Shown piece by piece: positions 16,765 to 25,999 of a DNA stretch of 29,224 nt (the stretch's first letter is position 1; each line of letters starts with the position of its first letter). The DNA is taken from NCBI GenBank assembly GCA_036939355.1, contig JALLAP010000084.1, forward strand, positions 1-29,224, written 5' to 3'. The position numbers and the translations under genes are program-made. The notes beneath the pieces were generated by a model, which did not search any database, was not told the DNA's origin, and worked only from the letters and a program-made list of their open reading frames with translations. The stretch comes from Thalassiosira profunda (lineage: Eukaryota; Bacillariophyta; Thalassiosirophyceae; Thalassiosirales; Thalassiosiraceae).

Positions 16765-18255
16765 CTACCTCTTCCCCTCGTCGAACTCCACCTTGGCCTG
16801 AGTCAGCGCATCGAACACGCGCTTGGCAATGAACCGCTTCTCGGCGTCCAAGTGCCCCGTCTTGTCCGGGTGGACCACCCGACTCGCCTTGAAGTACACC
16901 CGTTTCACCTTGGAATCGTCCAATACGTCCGCCAAGGACACCTGCTTCCACCCGCTCCCCTCCCACAGAATCGTGTGCAAATTCGCCAGCAGCGCGCGGA
17001 GCTGCTTCTTCTTCCCGTGCTCCTCGCTCCACGCCTTCAACTTCGACTCGAGGCGCTGTCGGACCAAGTCCTCCTCGGCGTCGGCGTTCGCCTTGGCGGC
17101 CTCCCGGGCGCGCAGCTCCCCGATGGCCTTTGCCTGGGAGTGTTCCATGTCGTTGATCCGCGCGTGCACGGCCGCTTGCACGTTGGCCGATTTGCCCGCG
17201 GCGTTGTCCCGCGAGAGGGAGATGCCCTTGACGCCCGCCGCCGCCCCCTCCGCGCCGCCGTCGCTGTTGGAACTCGCGAAGCTCCCGCTTTTGGAGGGCG
17301 CCGCCTTGGTTTCGCCATTCTTCACGGGGCCCTCGACCCACCGCTGGTCGACCTCGTCCCACACCCGGTTGCTCGTGGCCTGTTTCTGGGCGTACTCACG
17401 CTTCAATTTCTCGGCCCGCGTTTCCCCCGGCCGGGCGCCCGTGGGCGTCGACGTCCTTGCGGGCATGGAGTTGGAATGGTGCATCGCCCGCGCCGACGCC
17501 GCGGGGGCGGGGGCGTGGAAGCCCATCAAGTCGGCGTCGGGCGGATTGGCCTTGGCGGCAGGGCGTGGTTGTTGTTTGGGAATCCGGGGGGCGCCCGCGG
17601 AGATGGGCGCCCGCTGCCGCTGCGGCTGCGACGGAGTGGCCGATCGGGACGACGGAGCCGAAGACGAGGGCGCCCTCCGCGCCGGACGGGCCGCTCTCCT
17701 AACGCCCCCGCCCACCGGAGCTCCCCCAAACTGTTTGTGGACCTTGCCCAAATCCAGCAGCTTGAAGCAAATCACCGAAGTCCGCGGGGCGTGCGCGTCG
17801 TCGTCCATTCCGCCCTCGTGACTCCCCGCCACGGCCGTCATGGCCTTGCCCAATCCCTTCATCATCCCCTTCGCGGCCTTGGTCACCTCCTGCGCCACCA
17901 CGTCACCCTCACTCTCCTTTTTGGGCGTCAGCATCCGCTTCAGCTCGGAGGGCGTCGCCTCCTTCACGGGCAGGCGGGCATTCTCGTCCTGGACGTCCCA
18001 CCACGAATAGCCCGCCCCGCCGCTCCCCGACGAGTGGGACGTGTGGGGCTTTTCGTCGATGCGGACGCGCCAGTGGTAGCCGTCGGCGCCGTGGGGGTGG
18101 GTGGAGTGCAACGCCCGGCAGGCGTTCTTGACGGACGCGAGGGTCACGCCGCCGCGACGGGGGACGGGGAAGGCGTTGTACGATGGCGCCACAGCGCGGC
18201 CGTGGCCCACGGAGTGCTCGTTGGAAATTTGGTAGAGCACGAGGACGTCCGCCAT
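16765..18255 (-). CDS. Auxilin-like J-domain protein with DIX-like N-terminus
   Basis: 496 aa from ATG 18255 (MADVLVLYQ). The C-terminus is an auxilin/GAK-type J domain: ILWEGSGWKQVSLADVLDD, then VKRVYFKASRVVHPDK with HPD at residues 462-464, and FDALTQAKVEF. Such domains recruit Hsc70 to strip clathrin from vesicles. The first ~115 residues (VLVLYQISN..GVTLASVKNACRAL..YHWRVRIDE..YSWWDVQDENARLPV) have the strand pattern of a DIX/DAX polymerisation domain; this is a tentative reading. The middle is low-complexity, rich in Pro, Ala, Ser and Arg, and has a basic helix (EKLKREYAQKQ) ahead of the J domain. Upstream in-frame codons exist to 18378 but lack a good start context, and a TTGCAA element lies 55 bp upstream of the chosen ATG. 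Confidence 0.75.
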   Translation of the reverse strand: MADVLVLYQISNEHSVGHGRAVAPSYNAFPVPRRGGVTLASVKNACRALHSTHPHGADGYHWRVRIDEKPHTSHSSGSGGAGYSWWDVQDENARLPVKEATPSELKRMLTPKKESEGDVVAQEVTKAAKGMMKGLGKAMTAVAGSHEGGMDDDAHAPRTSVICFKLLDLGKVHKQFGGAPVGGGVRRAARPARRAPSSSAPSSRSATPSQPQRQRAPISAGAPRIPKQQPRPAAKANPPDADLMGFHAPAPAASARAMHHSNSMPARTSTPTGARPGETRAEKLKREYAQKQATSNRVWDEVDQRWVEGPVKNGETKAAPSKSGSFASSNSDGGAEGAAAGVKGISLSRDNAAGKSANVQAAVHARINDMEHSQAKAIGELRAREAAKANADAEEDLVRQRLESKLKAWSEEHGKKKQLRALLANLHTILWEGSGWKQVSLADVLDDSKVKRVYFKASRVVHPDKTGHLDAEKRFIAKRVFDALTQAKVEFDEGKR

Positions 18256-18994
18256 GGTTGTTGTTGAGAGGCTGCGTGGGTTGGGCAGGTGCACGAGATG
18301 TGTGCTGAATTGCAAAAAAAGGTGGGACGCCAGTCGCCACGCGCCAGTATCGTGGCAGATTGAAACAGTCGAGTCCACAACAGTAGGATGGGAGGGTGCT
18401 TCGGAGGCAGGAAGAGGTGCCCCGGTGGTTGCTTGGAGGCGACGCGGGGGCTCTAGGGGGCGTGGGAGTAGGTGGGAGTGCAGGAGGAGCCGACGGACGG
18501 GAACGGAAAAATGAAATCCGCAAAAAATGAGCCGCTCGTCCTACCTAGAGAGTGTACGTACGTCGTTTACCTACTGGACGTGAAGATTCCACTGGATCAA
18601 CAGCGCGTGAAAGTGCGAGCTGTCTAAAGCGTCAATCCCTGAGGAGGGTTTCCAAGTCGATGACGGAGAGGGCTCGAAGACTAACAGTGGCTGCGGCAAC
18701 CTGAAATGAGCAAGGGCCCGCGTGGTTGGCGTTGGACGATTGTGGCGATGTGTAGCAGAGGACGTAGAGTATAAAATACACCGGATACTATTATCGATAA
18801 CTGAAGTATCTTTGCAACGCTCGCTCGCTCTGACCGCTGGTCTCCTCCTCATTTAGCCCCGCATAGCAGCCCTTCATATTCATCCATCCAAGCCGACATT
18901 CCAGATGCATCCGCCCTTGTCCAGCTCAACTTTGTCGCATTTGCCGCTATCTCCATCAATCGCCAAGCCACATAGAATCCCAATAACTGGCGGC
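18256..18994. other. Intergenic, no gene seen
   Basis: The 739 bp hold the auxilin-like gene's upstream region (TTGCAA at 18310-18315 and a GTACGTACG block near 18553) and, from about 18790, the trailer of the small cysteine-rich gene. Small open frames lack domains. Confidence 0.45.
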
Positions 18995-19575
18995 CTAGTT
19001 GATCGCCTCCACGACGATGGACGAGCCCGCGCACCCCCGGTAGCAGGCCGGAGCCTCCATGTTCCCCTCAGCCACGGCTGTGCCATCAGAAGGCAAAGGA
19101 TTTTGGTAAGATGGGCACACGTCAGCATGCGCACAGCCCAAGGCCTCAATATCCATCGCGGCGTCGCCTTTTCACACTCACCCTCGCTGCAATCGTCGAC
19201 GCAGTCGCAAACATCCTCGGGCTCGGCGATAGTGATGCCGTAACTCTCCACTTCGGCGATGCACTTGTCGACGCAGGCGCAGCCCTCCTCGTCGTCGCCG
19301 CAAATCTGGAGGCAGCCCGCGTACTCGTTGAAGTGCGCTGGCACCCCGGGCCGTCGGTCGAGGGAGGCGCGGAGGGCGGGAGCCTGCCACAGATTGCAGA
19401 CGGGGGAGCAGGGTGGTGTTGAGATGAGCGAGACTTGACCCAAAACACACAAATCGGCAAAGCACGCGAGAGAGGGTTCCTGCTGGGCGCGCGGCGCCTC
19501 CCTTTGTTACATACGTACCTGTTCCGTCGCCGATCCGACGGCGAGGAGGGAGAGGGCGGCGATGGCGGTCTTCAT
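18995..19575 (-). CDS. Small cysteine-rich secreted protein, three exons
   Basis: Exons on the minus strand are 19575-19519, 19383-19182 and 19077-18995, with introns of 135 nt (GTACGT..GCAG) and 104 nt (GTGAGT..ACAG). The phases agree (0, then 1). The product is 113 aa: a signal peptide MKTAIAALSLLAVGSA, then a cysteine-rich body with CLQIC, CACVDKC, CDCVDDC and a last exon ending CYRGCAGSS. Paired C-x3-C and C-x-C spacings suggest several disulphides. I do not recognise the family. It is probably secreted or luminal. Exon 1 starts 8 bp after an AATTGCAAT element (19584-19592). The first in-frame ORF seen without splicing would read through intron 2 and lose the cysteine-rich end. Confidence 0.65.
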
Positions 19576-20243
19576 TGTCGATGATTGCAATTAGGGCGGG
19601 GCGAAGGCTGCGGAGACGGGTGTTGGTTGTCGAGGCAGCGCTAGAGTAGAGGAGAGGCTCCGCTTCTTGATGCTTGACACAAAGAAGTGGGGTGACACAA
19701 AGAAAATCAGCGTATTGTAGGAACAGTACGAAATATGGAACCTTTTGGAACAGCAGCCCAGACAGAGAACTCCAGATTGCCTCTTGGCGGCTGGATCTAC
19801 CCGCAACCGGGGCCTCTTCGGAGCATGAAACGCCCCCTCGCGCGCCTGGGATACCATATGGTGCTTGCCGATGTGGCTCGCAAGATACAGCAACGCCTAC
19901 GAAGGGGACATGGTGCGTGCTCTATTTGCCGCGACAGAGGAAATAGTAAGTGACGTTGATAGCCACATCAACTGTGGTATCAGCTGGCCCCGGCAGACTC
20001 CGATGAGCCTCATTCTGACTGGTAGAGATATCATAACATATTGATTGTTCCCAGTTTCGTTTCATGCCATCACCCGCTCTGAGCCAATTCTCCCTCCACT
20101 CGAGCGTTTTCCCCCAAATGTATGCTTGTACTTGCTCATAAAGAATACCCCTAGCGCGATCACGTTGCAAGTTAGCCGCTCTCCACCTTCCCACCGCAGT
20201 GTGTTTCCCACAGCACCCCCACCTCCGATTGTTTGTGCATGTA
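19576..20243. other. Intergenic, no gene seen
   Basis: The 668 bp have mixed composition. Open frames on both strands (for example near 19674-19946) start without ATG and show no domain. The first bases contain the promoter-side element of the small cysteine-rich gene. Confidence 0.5.
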
Positions 20244-20738
20244 TCATGTCAGGGCCACGGCCAGGATGACGATGAGGCAAACCACGAGGCAGCAGATTCC
20301 CCCGCAGATCATCTTGTCCGTCCGGTCCATCTGCCAGAACCCCAGCGCCTCGCCCTCCTCGTCCTCCTCCACTATCGTCTGGTCCATTTCCACATCCGCC
20401 GCCATCAGCTCCTCCGGGTTGACGTCCGATATCACCCCCGAGTTCAGCCCCGCGTCGTCGTCGGCCGGCTCCAGCCCCGCCCTCTGCCGCGCCCGTCGTC
20501 GTGCGGAGGCCGAGCGGCGGACGCGGGGCCCCTGCCGTCGCCCTCTAGCCGGGGCGGCCTGGGCGACCGCGAAGGCGCCCGCGCCCCCGGCGTTGGCTAC
20601 TCGGCGGAGGGCGGCCTCGTCGGATTTTATGCGCTCGTCGTCCGAGTTCCTGTGGCCGCCGCCGATGCCCGCAACAGGGGCAGCGCCCGGCATCCGGGCT
20701 GCGTTAGAGTCAAAGTCGTGCTGTTGCTGTTGGTCCAT
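20244..20738 (-). CDS. Tail-anchored membrane protein of unknown function
   Basis: 164 aa from ATG 20738. The N-terminus is Gln/Asp-rich. An Arg-rich low-complexity stretch (RRQGPRVRRSASARRRARQR, about residues 68-87) comes next, then an acidic region with NPEELMAADVEMDQTIVEEDEEGE. One hydrophobic helix (MICGGICCLVVCLIVILAVAL) closes the chain two residues before the stop. This is the layout of tail-anchored proteins such as SNAREs, and the Cys pair at the helix start could be acylated. No SNARE heptad layer is clear, so the family is left open. Confidence 0.6.
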   Translation of the reverse strand: MDQQQQHDFDSNAARMPGAAPVAGIGGGHRNSDDERIKSDEAALRRVANAGGAGAFAVAQAAPARGRRQGPRVRRSASARRRARQRAGLEPADDDAGLNSGVISDVNPEELMAADVEMDQTIVEEDEEGEALGFWQMDRTDKMICGGICCLVVCLIVILAVALT

Positions 20739-21156
20739 GGCGGCCTGGTGGAGGGGAGGAGCCGCGGGAGCCCGCGACGGTGTGTGCCTTTTTGCTTTTG
20801 CAAGGGCTGATGAAGTTTTTGTGGATTCGCCGGGCAGCCCGCTTTTGTTGATGGCAAAGATCTGTGATCAGACGTACTGCGGTCTAAGAAGTGCCTGGAA
20901 AAGGGGGCTTGAAGGGGGGGGAGGAGGGGAAGCCCTCGCTTTTGCCTTCTTCACTCTTCTTCATTTCACCCGCGCGACGACCTCCTGGCTGGACCACCGC
21001 CGACGACCGCCACCCCGCCCTTGCTGCCCGCCCTCACCACCCCCGCCTCCCCAACCCCTCCTCCATTGCCCCCGATACGCCGTTACAGCTGCTGGTGGTC
21101 CATCCGCGCATTTCGCCGCCAAATTGCAATTACACACACATAAATAAACAAACAAC
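20739..21156. promoter_or_regulatory. Divergent promoter region of the tail-anchored protein and proteasome beta-3
   Basis: The 418 bp include G-rich runs (about 20899-20930), a long C/T-rich tract (about 20985-21070), and AATTGCAATT at 21122-21131, 25 bp upstream of the beta-3 start codon. No gene seen. Confidence 0.5.
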
Positions 21157-21771
21157 ATGTCGATCCTCGAATACAACGGCGCCGCGATCATCGCCATGTC
21201 CGGCAAGGACTGCGTCGGCATCGCGTCCGACAACCGCCTCGGCATCCAATACCAGACCGTGGCCATGGACTTCAAGAAAATCTTCAAGATGAACGACAAT
21301 TTGATGGTCGGCCTCGCGGGGTTGGCCTCGGACGTCCAAACCCTCGACCAGCTCCTCCGCTTCCGGATGAACCTCTACGAATTGCGGGAGGAGCGGGAGG
21401 TGACGCCGAAGGTGTTCACCAACCTCCTCAGCAACATGCTCTACGAGAAGCGGTTCGGGCCGTACTTTTGCGAGCCCGTCATCGCCGGGCTGGACCCCCA
21501 GGGGAAGCCCTTCATTTCGACCATGGACCTCATCGGGGCGCAGGCCGAGGCGAAGGACTTTGTGGTCGCGGGGACGTGCGAGGGGAATTTGTACGGGATG
21601 TGCGAGACGCTGTGGAAGCCGGACATGGAGCAGGAGGTCCTGTTCGAGACGCTGGCGCAGGCGCTGCTGGCGAGCGTGGACCGGGACGCGCTCAGCGGGT
21701 GGGGGGGAGTGGTGCACATCATCACGAAGGACGGGATTATGAGCCGGGAATTGAAGGGGAGGCAGGATTAG
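21157..21771 (+). CDS. PSMB3: Proteasome subunit beta type-3
   Basis: 204 aa, single exon. This is the beta-3 subunit of the 20S core. It begins MSILEYNGAAIIAMSGKDCVGIASD, with no propeptide and no N-terminal catalytic Thr, as expected for a non-catalytic beta subunit. Typical segments are FKMNDNLMVGLAGLASDVQTL, MLYEKRFGPYFCEPVIAGL and the closing GWGGVVHIITKDGI. The start is fixed by the family N-terminus and by the leader ACAACATGT. It assembles into the beta ring of the nuclear and cytosolic proteasome. It is divergent from the tail-anchored protein gene. Confidence 0.95.
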   Translation: MSILEYNGAAIIAMSGKDCVGIASDNRLGIQYQTVAMDFKKIFKMNDNLMVGLAGLASDVQTLDQLLRFRMNLYELREEREVTPKVFTNLLSNMLYEKRFGPYFCEPVIAGLDPQGKPFISTMDLIGAQAEAKDFVVAGTCEGNLYGMCETLWKPDMEQEVLFETLAQALLASVDRDALSGWGGVVHIITKDGIMSRELKGRQD

Positions 21772-22258
21772 AGGGTTGGTGTTGGCAATAGTATTTTGGG
21801 GAGTGGGGGGAAATCCTTGGATTGGACGGGAGGAGGTGGGGGGAGGGGTGGGGGGATGGCCTCCATTGCTCTCTGATAGCCCATCCCAAGCTTTGTTACA
21901 TAACACTACACTGAGATCGCCTCATTTCTCGGAGCGCATCCTGCCTCGGCTCTCTCCTGCTTGATGCACACTCCATCAATGGGCATTAATTCTTCTCCCC
22001 AAAGCCATCAGCTCCGAACTCTTGCTTGTGACACAGGAAGCAAAAAAGACAGTCCATTGCAGAGCCAGGAGTTGAGAGAGCGCACGAATGGACTGCCCAG
22101 GATCTCTATGCACCAACGCTAGAGCAAGAATGCACTCTTTAGATATTCTCAGGCATTACGCAATAGGAGGAGCAAACAAAGCAAGTCCCGACTTAACCAA
22201 CGTGTCGGAACTGCCGAACACAAGAGTATCTCATGAAAACGAATAATGCAATTGCAGC
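21772..22258. other. Convergent intergenic region, no gene seen
   Basis: The 487 bp lie between the ends of proteasome beta-3 and the membrane protein. A G-rich block (about 21818-21857) with several GGG runs on the plus strand could fold as a G-quadruplex in the beta-3 3' UTR. Nothing else stands out. Confidence 0.5.
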
Positions 22259-23440
22259 TCAGTCGGACTTTCCGCCACTCTTGGCGCTCATCGAGCTCGT
22301 CATCCTCCTGGCGGCAATCACGCTGTGCACCGCCCCCTTCAGCTTCCTCCGGTGAAACAGAGCCTTCGTCAACTCCGCCGCCTGGCCCAGCCCGGGAGCG
22401 TCGATGCCCGAGGCGCGGCGCATCATCAGCTCCGACTCCTGCCGTTCCTTCTTCGTCTTTGGGAACGGTTTCGGGAGGTACTTGACCGCCGCTTTGATCG
22501 CATCGGCTACCAAAATGAGGTTGAACAGAGTGAATATCACAAGCATGAAGGTGGCCCCGTAGAGGAAGGTGGTCTCGTTCATCTCCACCAAATGCGCTCG
22601 GAAGGACAGCATCGTGGGAAACCATAAGTACAACCGCGTGTAGAGAATGGTCACAAGCTGCAAAACAACCACAGCCTTGTACAGGATGAAGTCCCTCCGC
22701 TTCTCGAAGTTGAGAGTGAACTTCCAGCATCCGGCCGCGTAGCAGATGGAAGCCGCCATCAGGAGGGACACAGCCGTCTGGTGGTATTCGTACCGGTGGG
22801 GGTAGGAAAGGTTCATCGGGATGCAAAGCGACATCGCCATCGTGTGGTGCATGGCCACGACAACCACCCAGGTATCGATGGGAATGGCCGCCTCCGGACC
22901 GCCAAAGTTGGTGAAGGTGCGGAGCGACGTCTGAATCGCATCGTACACATCAAACCCGACATCGGACAGAGTTCCCAAAATGAAGAGCGATTTGACCGCA
23001 TCCGACGACTCGTCCCAGCCAATCCACAGCACCGGCACCATGAGCGCCGCCGTGACGAAGTGCTGCGAGCAGATCCCGCACAGGAAGGCGAAGAAATCCC
23101 TCGCCATTCCCTCGGTGATTGCTTTCGGGAAGCGGTCGGTGGGCTGGCTCGGATAGCCAAAGTTTTTCATCACTGAGCGCGGAAGACACATCACATGAGT
23201 GCATCAGACATGAGTGCATATGAATGTTTGCAAATATGGTGTGGAGCCGACGGATCGACACTCACTGGACTTGGTCGGCTCGAGGGCGCGGCCCCACCAC
23301 TCCGTCGCGGGGAGGGCGTCGCGGATCCTCTTCTTGGCGATCTCGAGCACGACGCCCCAGAAGAGGGCCAGGCCGAGGGCCGTGGCGACCATCGCCGGGA
23401 GCGTCGCGAGCTCGTCGTATTGCGGGGGAAAGGAGATCAT
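22259..23440 (-). CDS. Multi-pass membrane protein, TLC-domain-like, two exons
   Basis: Exons on the minus strand are 23440-23266 and 23172-22259, with a 93-nt intron (GTGAGT..TCAG, phase 1). The product is 362 aa. Exon 1 gives one helix (ATLPAMVATALGLALFWGVVLEI, residues 12-34). Exon 2 gives about five to six more and a basic, Ser-rich tail. The order (ESSDAVKSLFILGTLSDVGFDVYDAI, then MHHTMAMSLCIPMNL, then a hydrophobic run and YTRLYLWFPTML) resembles TRAM-LAG1-CLN8 proteins, whose conserved His pair lies in a membrane helix. The family is probable, not certain; those proteins act in ER lipid metabolism or transport. The tail (PKPFPKTKKERQESELMMRR) would face the cytosol. Confidence 0.6.
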
Positions 23441-23774
23441 GGTGCGGCGGCGCGGATGTGAAAATTATGAGGAGGGCGGGCGGGCTGGGCGCGGAGGCGA
23501 GCCGTGACCTTCTTGTTGTGGGTTGCTTGCGTGCAAAGATCTGGATCTTTCCGTCGTCGACACGTGTCACCTTTGTCGCAGCGACCTGGTTTAGGCCTCT
23601 TTCGCGGGCACACGGGCAAGCCCTCTAATTTGGAGTCTCTCCTCAAACAGGATGAGCGTCAAATCAGGGAGCGTCCCTCTTTTTCCTTCCTGCACAGCCC
23701 CCTTTTATTGGCTCGCCTCTTATCGGGACTGCGTAGTACGATAGAGTGTACTTGCAAAAAAGATCGGTCTTTGG
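23441..23774. other. Upstream region of the membrane protein gene, no gene seen
   Basis: The 334 bp carry the presumed promoter of the minus-strand membrane protein. The open frame that crosses it on the plus strand has no recognisable domain until it enters the hydrolase remnant. Confidence 0.4.
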
Positions 23775-24830
23775 GCAGTGGCGCGCACTTACGATACCCT
23801 CCCGGCCGGCCCCCCTCAGGGCGCCCGCCGCCACGCATTCCTCGCGGCCAAGGTCGCGCCCCGATGGAAGCCCGACGAGAGCGCCGTGCGCAACCTCCTC
23901 ACGGTCTTCTCGCCTATGATGTCGCCGATCGGATCCGCGGGGATCAGGTCGCCCACTTCGTTTTTGCTAGGCCAGGCGCCCCGGCCGCTGATATGAGCTG
24001 GATCGCCGGCCGGGACATCGCCGACGCGTCGTTCGGGCCGACGGGGCGTGGGCGGCGCAGCTAACGATCGCGTCGAGCTTGGATGACGACCACGATATTC
24101 CCGTGACGTGCGCGCGTGGGGACCCACGTGCCGGGACGGGTGACGTTTTGCCCCTGGTGCTCTACTTCCACAGCGGCGTGATGGTTGCGGGTCGGTCGAC
24201 GCCGAACTGCTCTACGCGCGGTACATTGCAAAACAAATCCAGCCCGTGGCGTGCTCGGTGGAGTATCGGATTGCCCCACAATACACCACGCGTTGGACGC
24301 CGCTGGCCCTGCTAGGGCCGGTTGGAAAATGCTCTGGGCATCGGCGGGATCGACGCTAAAGAGTGGGCACCTTTGGCGCCAGCGCCGGGGGATACCTCGC
24401 CGGACTCGTTCCGCGGCGCTGCTAAAAGGGTGTTGCAACCAAAGCCCATGTGAGCATCGTACCAATGTTTCGACCTCATGCCGGGGCGCCGAGCAAAATC
24501 CAATATTACAGCAACGCACCTGACTTCGACGGGCATTACAACGCGTACGCGTGGTCGAGGTTGCTCCGACGGCACGCTCGTGTGGGGATGGGCGGGTCAA
24601 CCTGTGATGCCCCCGCCGGCCTTCGACGCGGCGTTGCCCCAGACGTACGTGGTCGGGCCACGGAGGACATAATGAGGGATGAGGGGGTCATGTACGCCGA
24701 CAAAATCTCGGGGAGGTTGTGATCTGGTGCAGTGCAAGACGGCGCACGGCTGGGTGTATCCCGAGTTAGGCCGGAGGCCCCCGGACGACAACGGCGGGCG
24801 AGTGTCGGGAGAACACTTGGGGTAGATGCA
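23775..24830 (+). pseudogene. Decayed alpha/beta-hydrolase (hormone-sensitive-lipase type)
   Basis: Pieces of one alpha/beta-hydrolase fold-3 esterase lie in order but in changing frames. They are: an N-terminal segment WKPDESAVRNLL; LPLVLYFHSGVMVAG (the HGG oxyanion box, altered); VACSVEYRIAPQY; GTFGASAGGYLAG (the nucleophile elbow GxSxGG); PPAFDAALPQTYVVG; DIMRDEGVMYADKIS (acid region); and CKTAHGW (catalytic His region). At least five frame changes and several stops separate them, and no GT-AG introns repair the order. The gene is read as a pseudogene; many independent sequencing errors in one place is the less likely alternative. The ending is placed where similarity fades. Confidence 0.65.
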
Positions 24831-24951
24831 ACAGTTGGGAATGGCTCTGCTAGAAAGCTCTTGTGCAATACGTACGGTTGCTGTGGAGGACGGGCAATGC
24901 AGGTCGTTTAGATTAGTCGGATCGGAGGCTAATGCGCAATACTTTTCTATT

Positions 24952-25566
24952 CTAATCCTCGAAGGTGTACACTTCCATTGAGGAGCTGAAGCCCACCGCC
25001 CGTGATCTTCCTGTTTCATCGTTGCATCTTTCGAAGAATGCACGTTCGTGGTATTTGTCAGAGATCGTGCTTTCATACTTTTTGTTGTCGGTGTCAGGTT
25101 TGGTAGACGAGACGGCAGATATGGTGTCGCCGCCAGCCCGGTGCATCAACCTTCGGATCGAAAGTTGGAGCGACTCTCGCAGGAAAACAACGGGTCCAAA
25201 CGCATGCGACGAGCTTGCAATCGCCCCGCCTGCCGCGCCGTCCTCGACCGAGCGGCGGCTGTAGCGGCACCGCTCCTTGAAGAGGATGCCCGCGAGCGCC
25301 TCGTTCACGGACGGGCGGCGGTGGCGCGGCTCGTGCCGCCTCCGATATATCGTCTTGGGCGCCGCCGCGCTTAATGGAGCTGCGGGGGCCTCGGCGGGCT
25401 CGGCCGGGGTGCCCTCCGAGCTTCCGGTCATGAACGAGGCGGCCAGTTCCGGCAAAGAGTCGTCGTTGCTGTTAGTGTCGCTGTATTCCTCGCGGTCGAG
25501 CTCGTTGAGCAGCGAGGAGAGGGAGATGTCGCTCTCGATCGACAGTCGACGGCAGCGGGCGGACAT
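24952..25566 (-). CDS. Hypothetical soluble protein
   Basis: 204 aa from ATG 25566 (MSARCRRLSIESDISLSSLLNELDREEY). The start sits 15 bp downstream of a GAATTGCAAT element, as in other genes here. The protein is polar, rich in Ser, Arg, Glu and Ala. An acidic Ser/Asp stretch (SDTNSNDDSLPEL) comes early and basic patches (YRRRHEPRHRRPSVNEAL, YSRRSVEDG) follow; RRxS sites suggest phosphorylation. A helix RESLQLSIRRLMHRAG lies past the middle. I do not recognise the family. Codon pattern and length make it likely to be real. Confidence 0.5.
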   Translation of the reverse strand: MSARCRRLSIESDISLSSLLNELDREEYSDTNSNDDSLPELAASFMTGSSEGTPAEPAEAPAAPLSAAAPKTIYRRRHEPRHRRPSVNEALAGILFKERCRYSRRSVEDGAAGGAIASSSHAFGPVVFLRESLQLSIRRLMHRAGGDTISAVSSTKPDTDNKKYESTISDKYHERAFFERCNDETGRSRAVGFSSSMEVYTFED

Positions 25567-25999
25567 CGTTGAGTCGGTGAATTGCAATGGTGGGAGCGGA
25601 GCAACTCTTGATGTGTACACCGTGCTCAGCGCGGCGACTACCATATTGTACATATCAACCCACGCTCATCGGAGGAACACACTGTCTGGATAGTGAATAA
25701 CCCCCGGCGCTGCAAATCTATCATCTCTTCTGCAACGCCGTCTTCGCCTGCCTCGAGCTTCCGATTCACGAAGACAATTCGTCGACCCGCCTCTCGCATC
25801 ATCTTCGCAACAGAAGTAATGACCTGTCTAATGCCTTTTCTCTGGCTTCTCAGTGAAGCCTCACTCTATCTCCTGAACTTGGAACAAGATTTTTCTTCAA
25901 GTCAACAAACCAAAGCCCGCCCCGCAGCCGCAGCCGCTTCTCACTTCACACGCCACATGCACCGACACCCGCATTCCCCTGTAGCCGCAAGGACAAATA
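25567..25999. promoter_or_regulatory. Divergent promoter region upstream of carbonic anhydrase copy 3
   Basis: The 433 bp lie between the hypothetical gene (minus) and copy 3 (plus). TTGCAAT at 25582-25588 belongs to the hypothetical gene's side. No TGACGTCA is seen here, unlike upstream of copy 2. No gene seen. Confidence 0.45.

Noticed and set aside
16852..18267. 471-aa open frame antisense to the auxilin-like gene
   Set aside because: Arg/Gly/Pro/His-rich shadow of a low-complexity GC-rich gene; the real J domain lies on the other strand.
19674..19946. 90-aa open frame in the gap after the small cysteine-rich gene
   Set aside because: No ATG at its start, no domain, unusual composition.
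21818..21857. G-quadruplex after proteasome beta-3 as a regulatory element
   Set aside because: G-runs are real, but such tracts are common in GC-rich intergenic DNA and nothing further supports a function.
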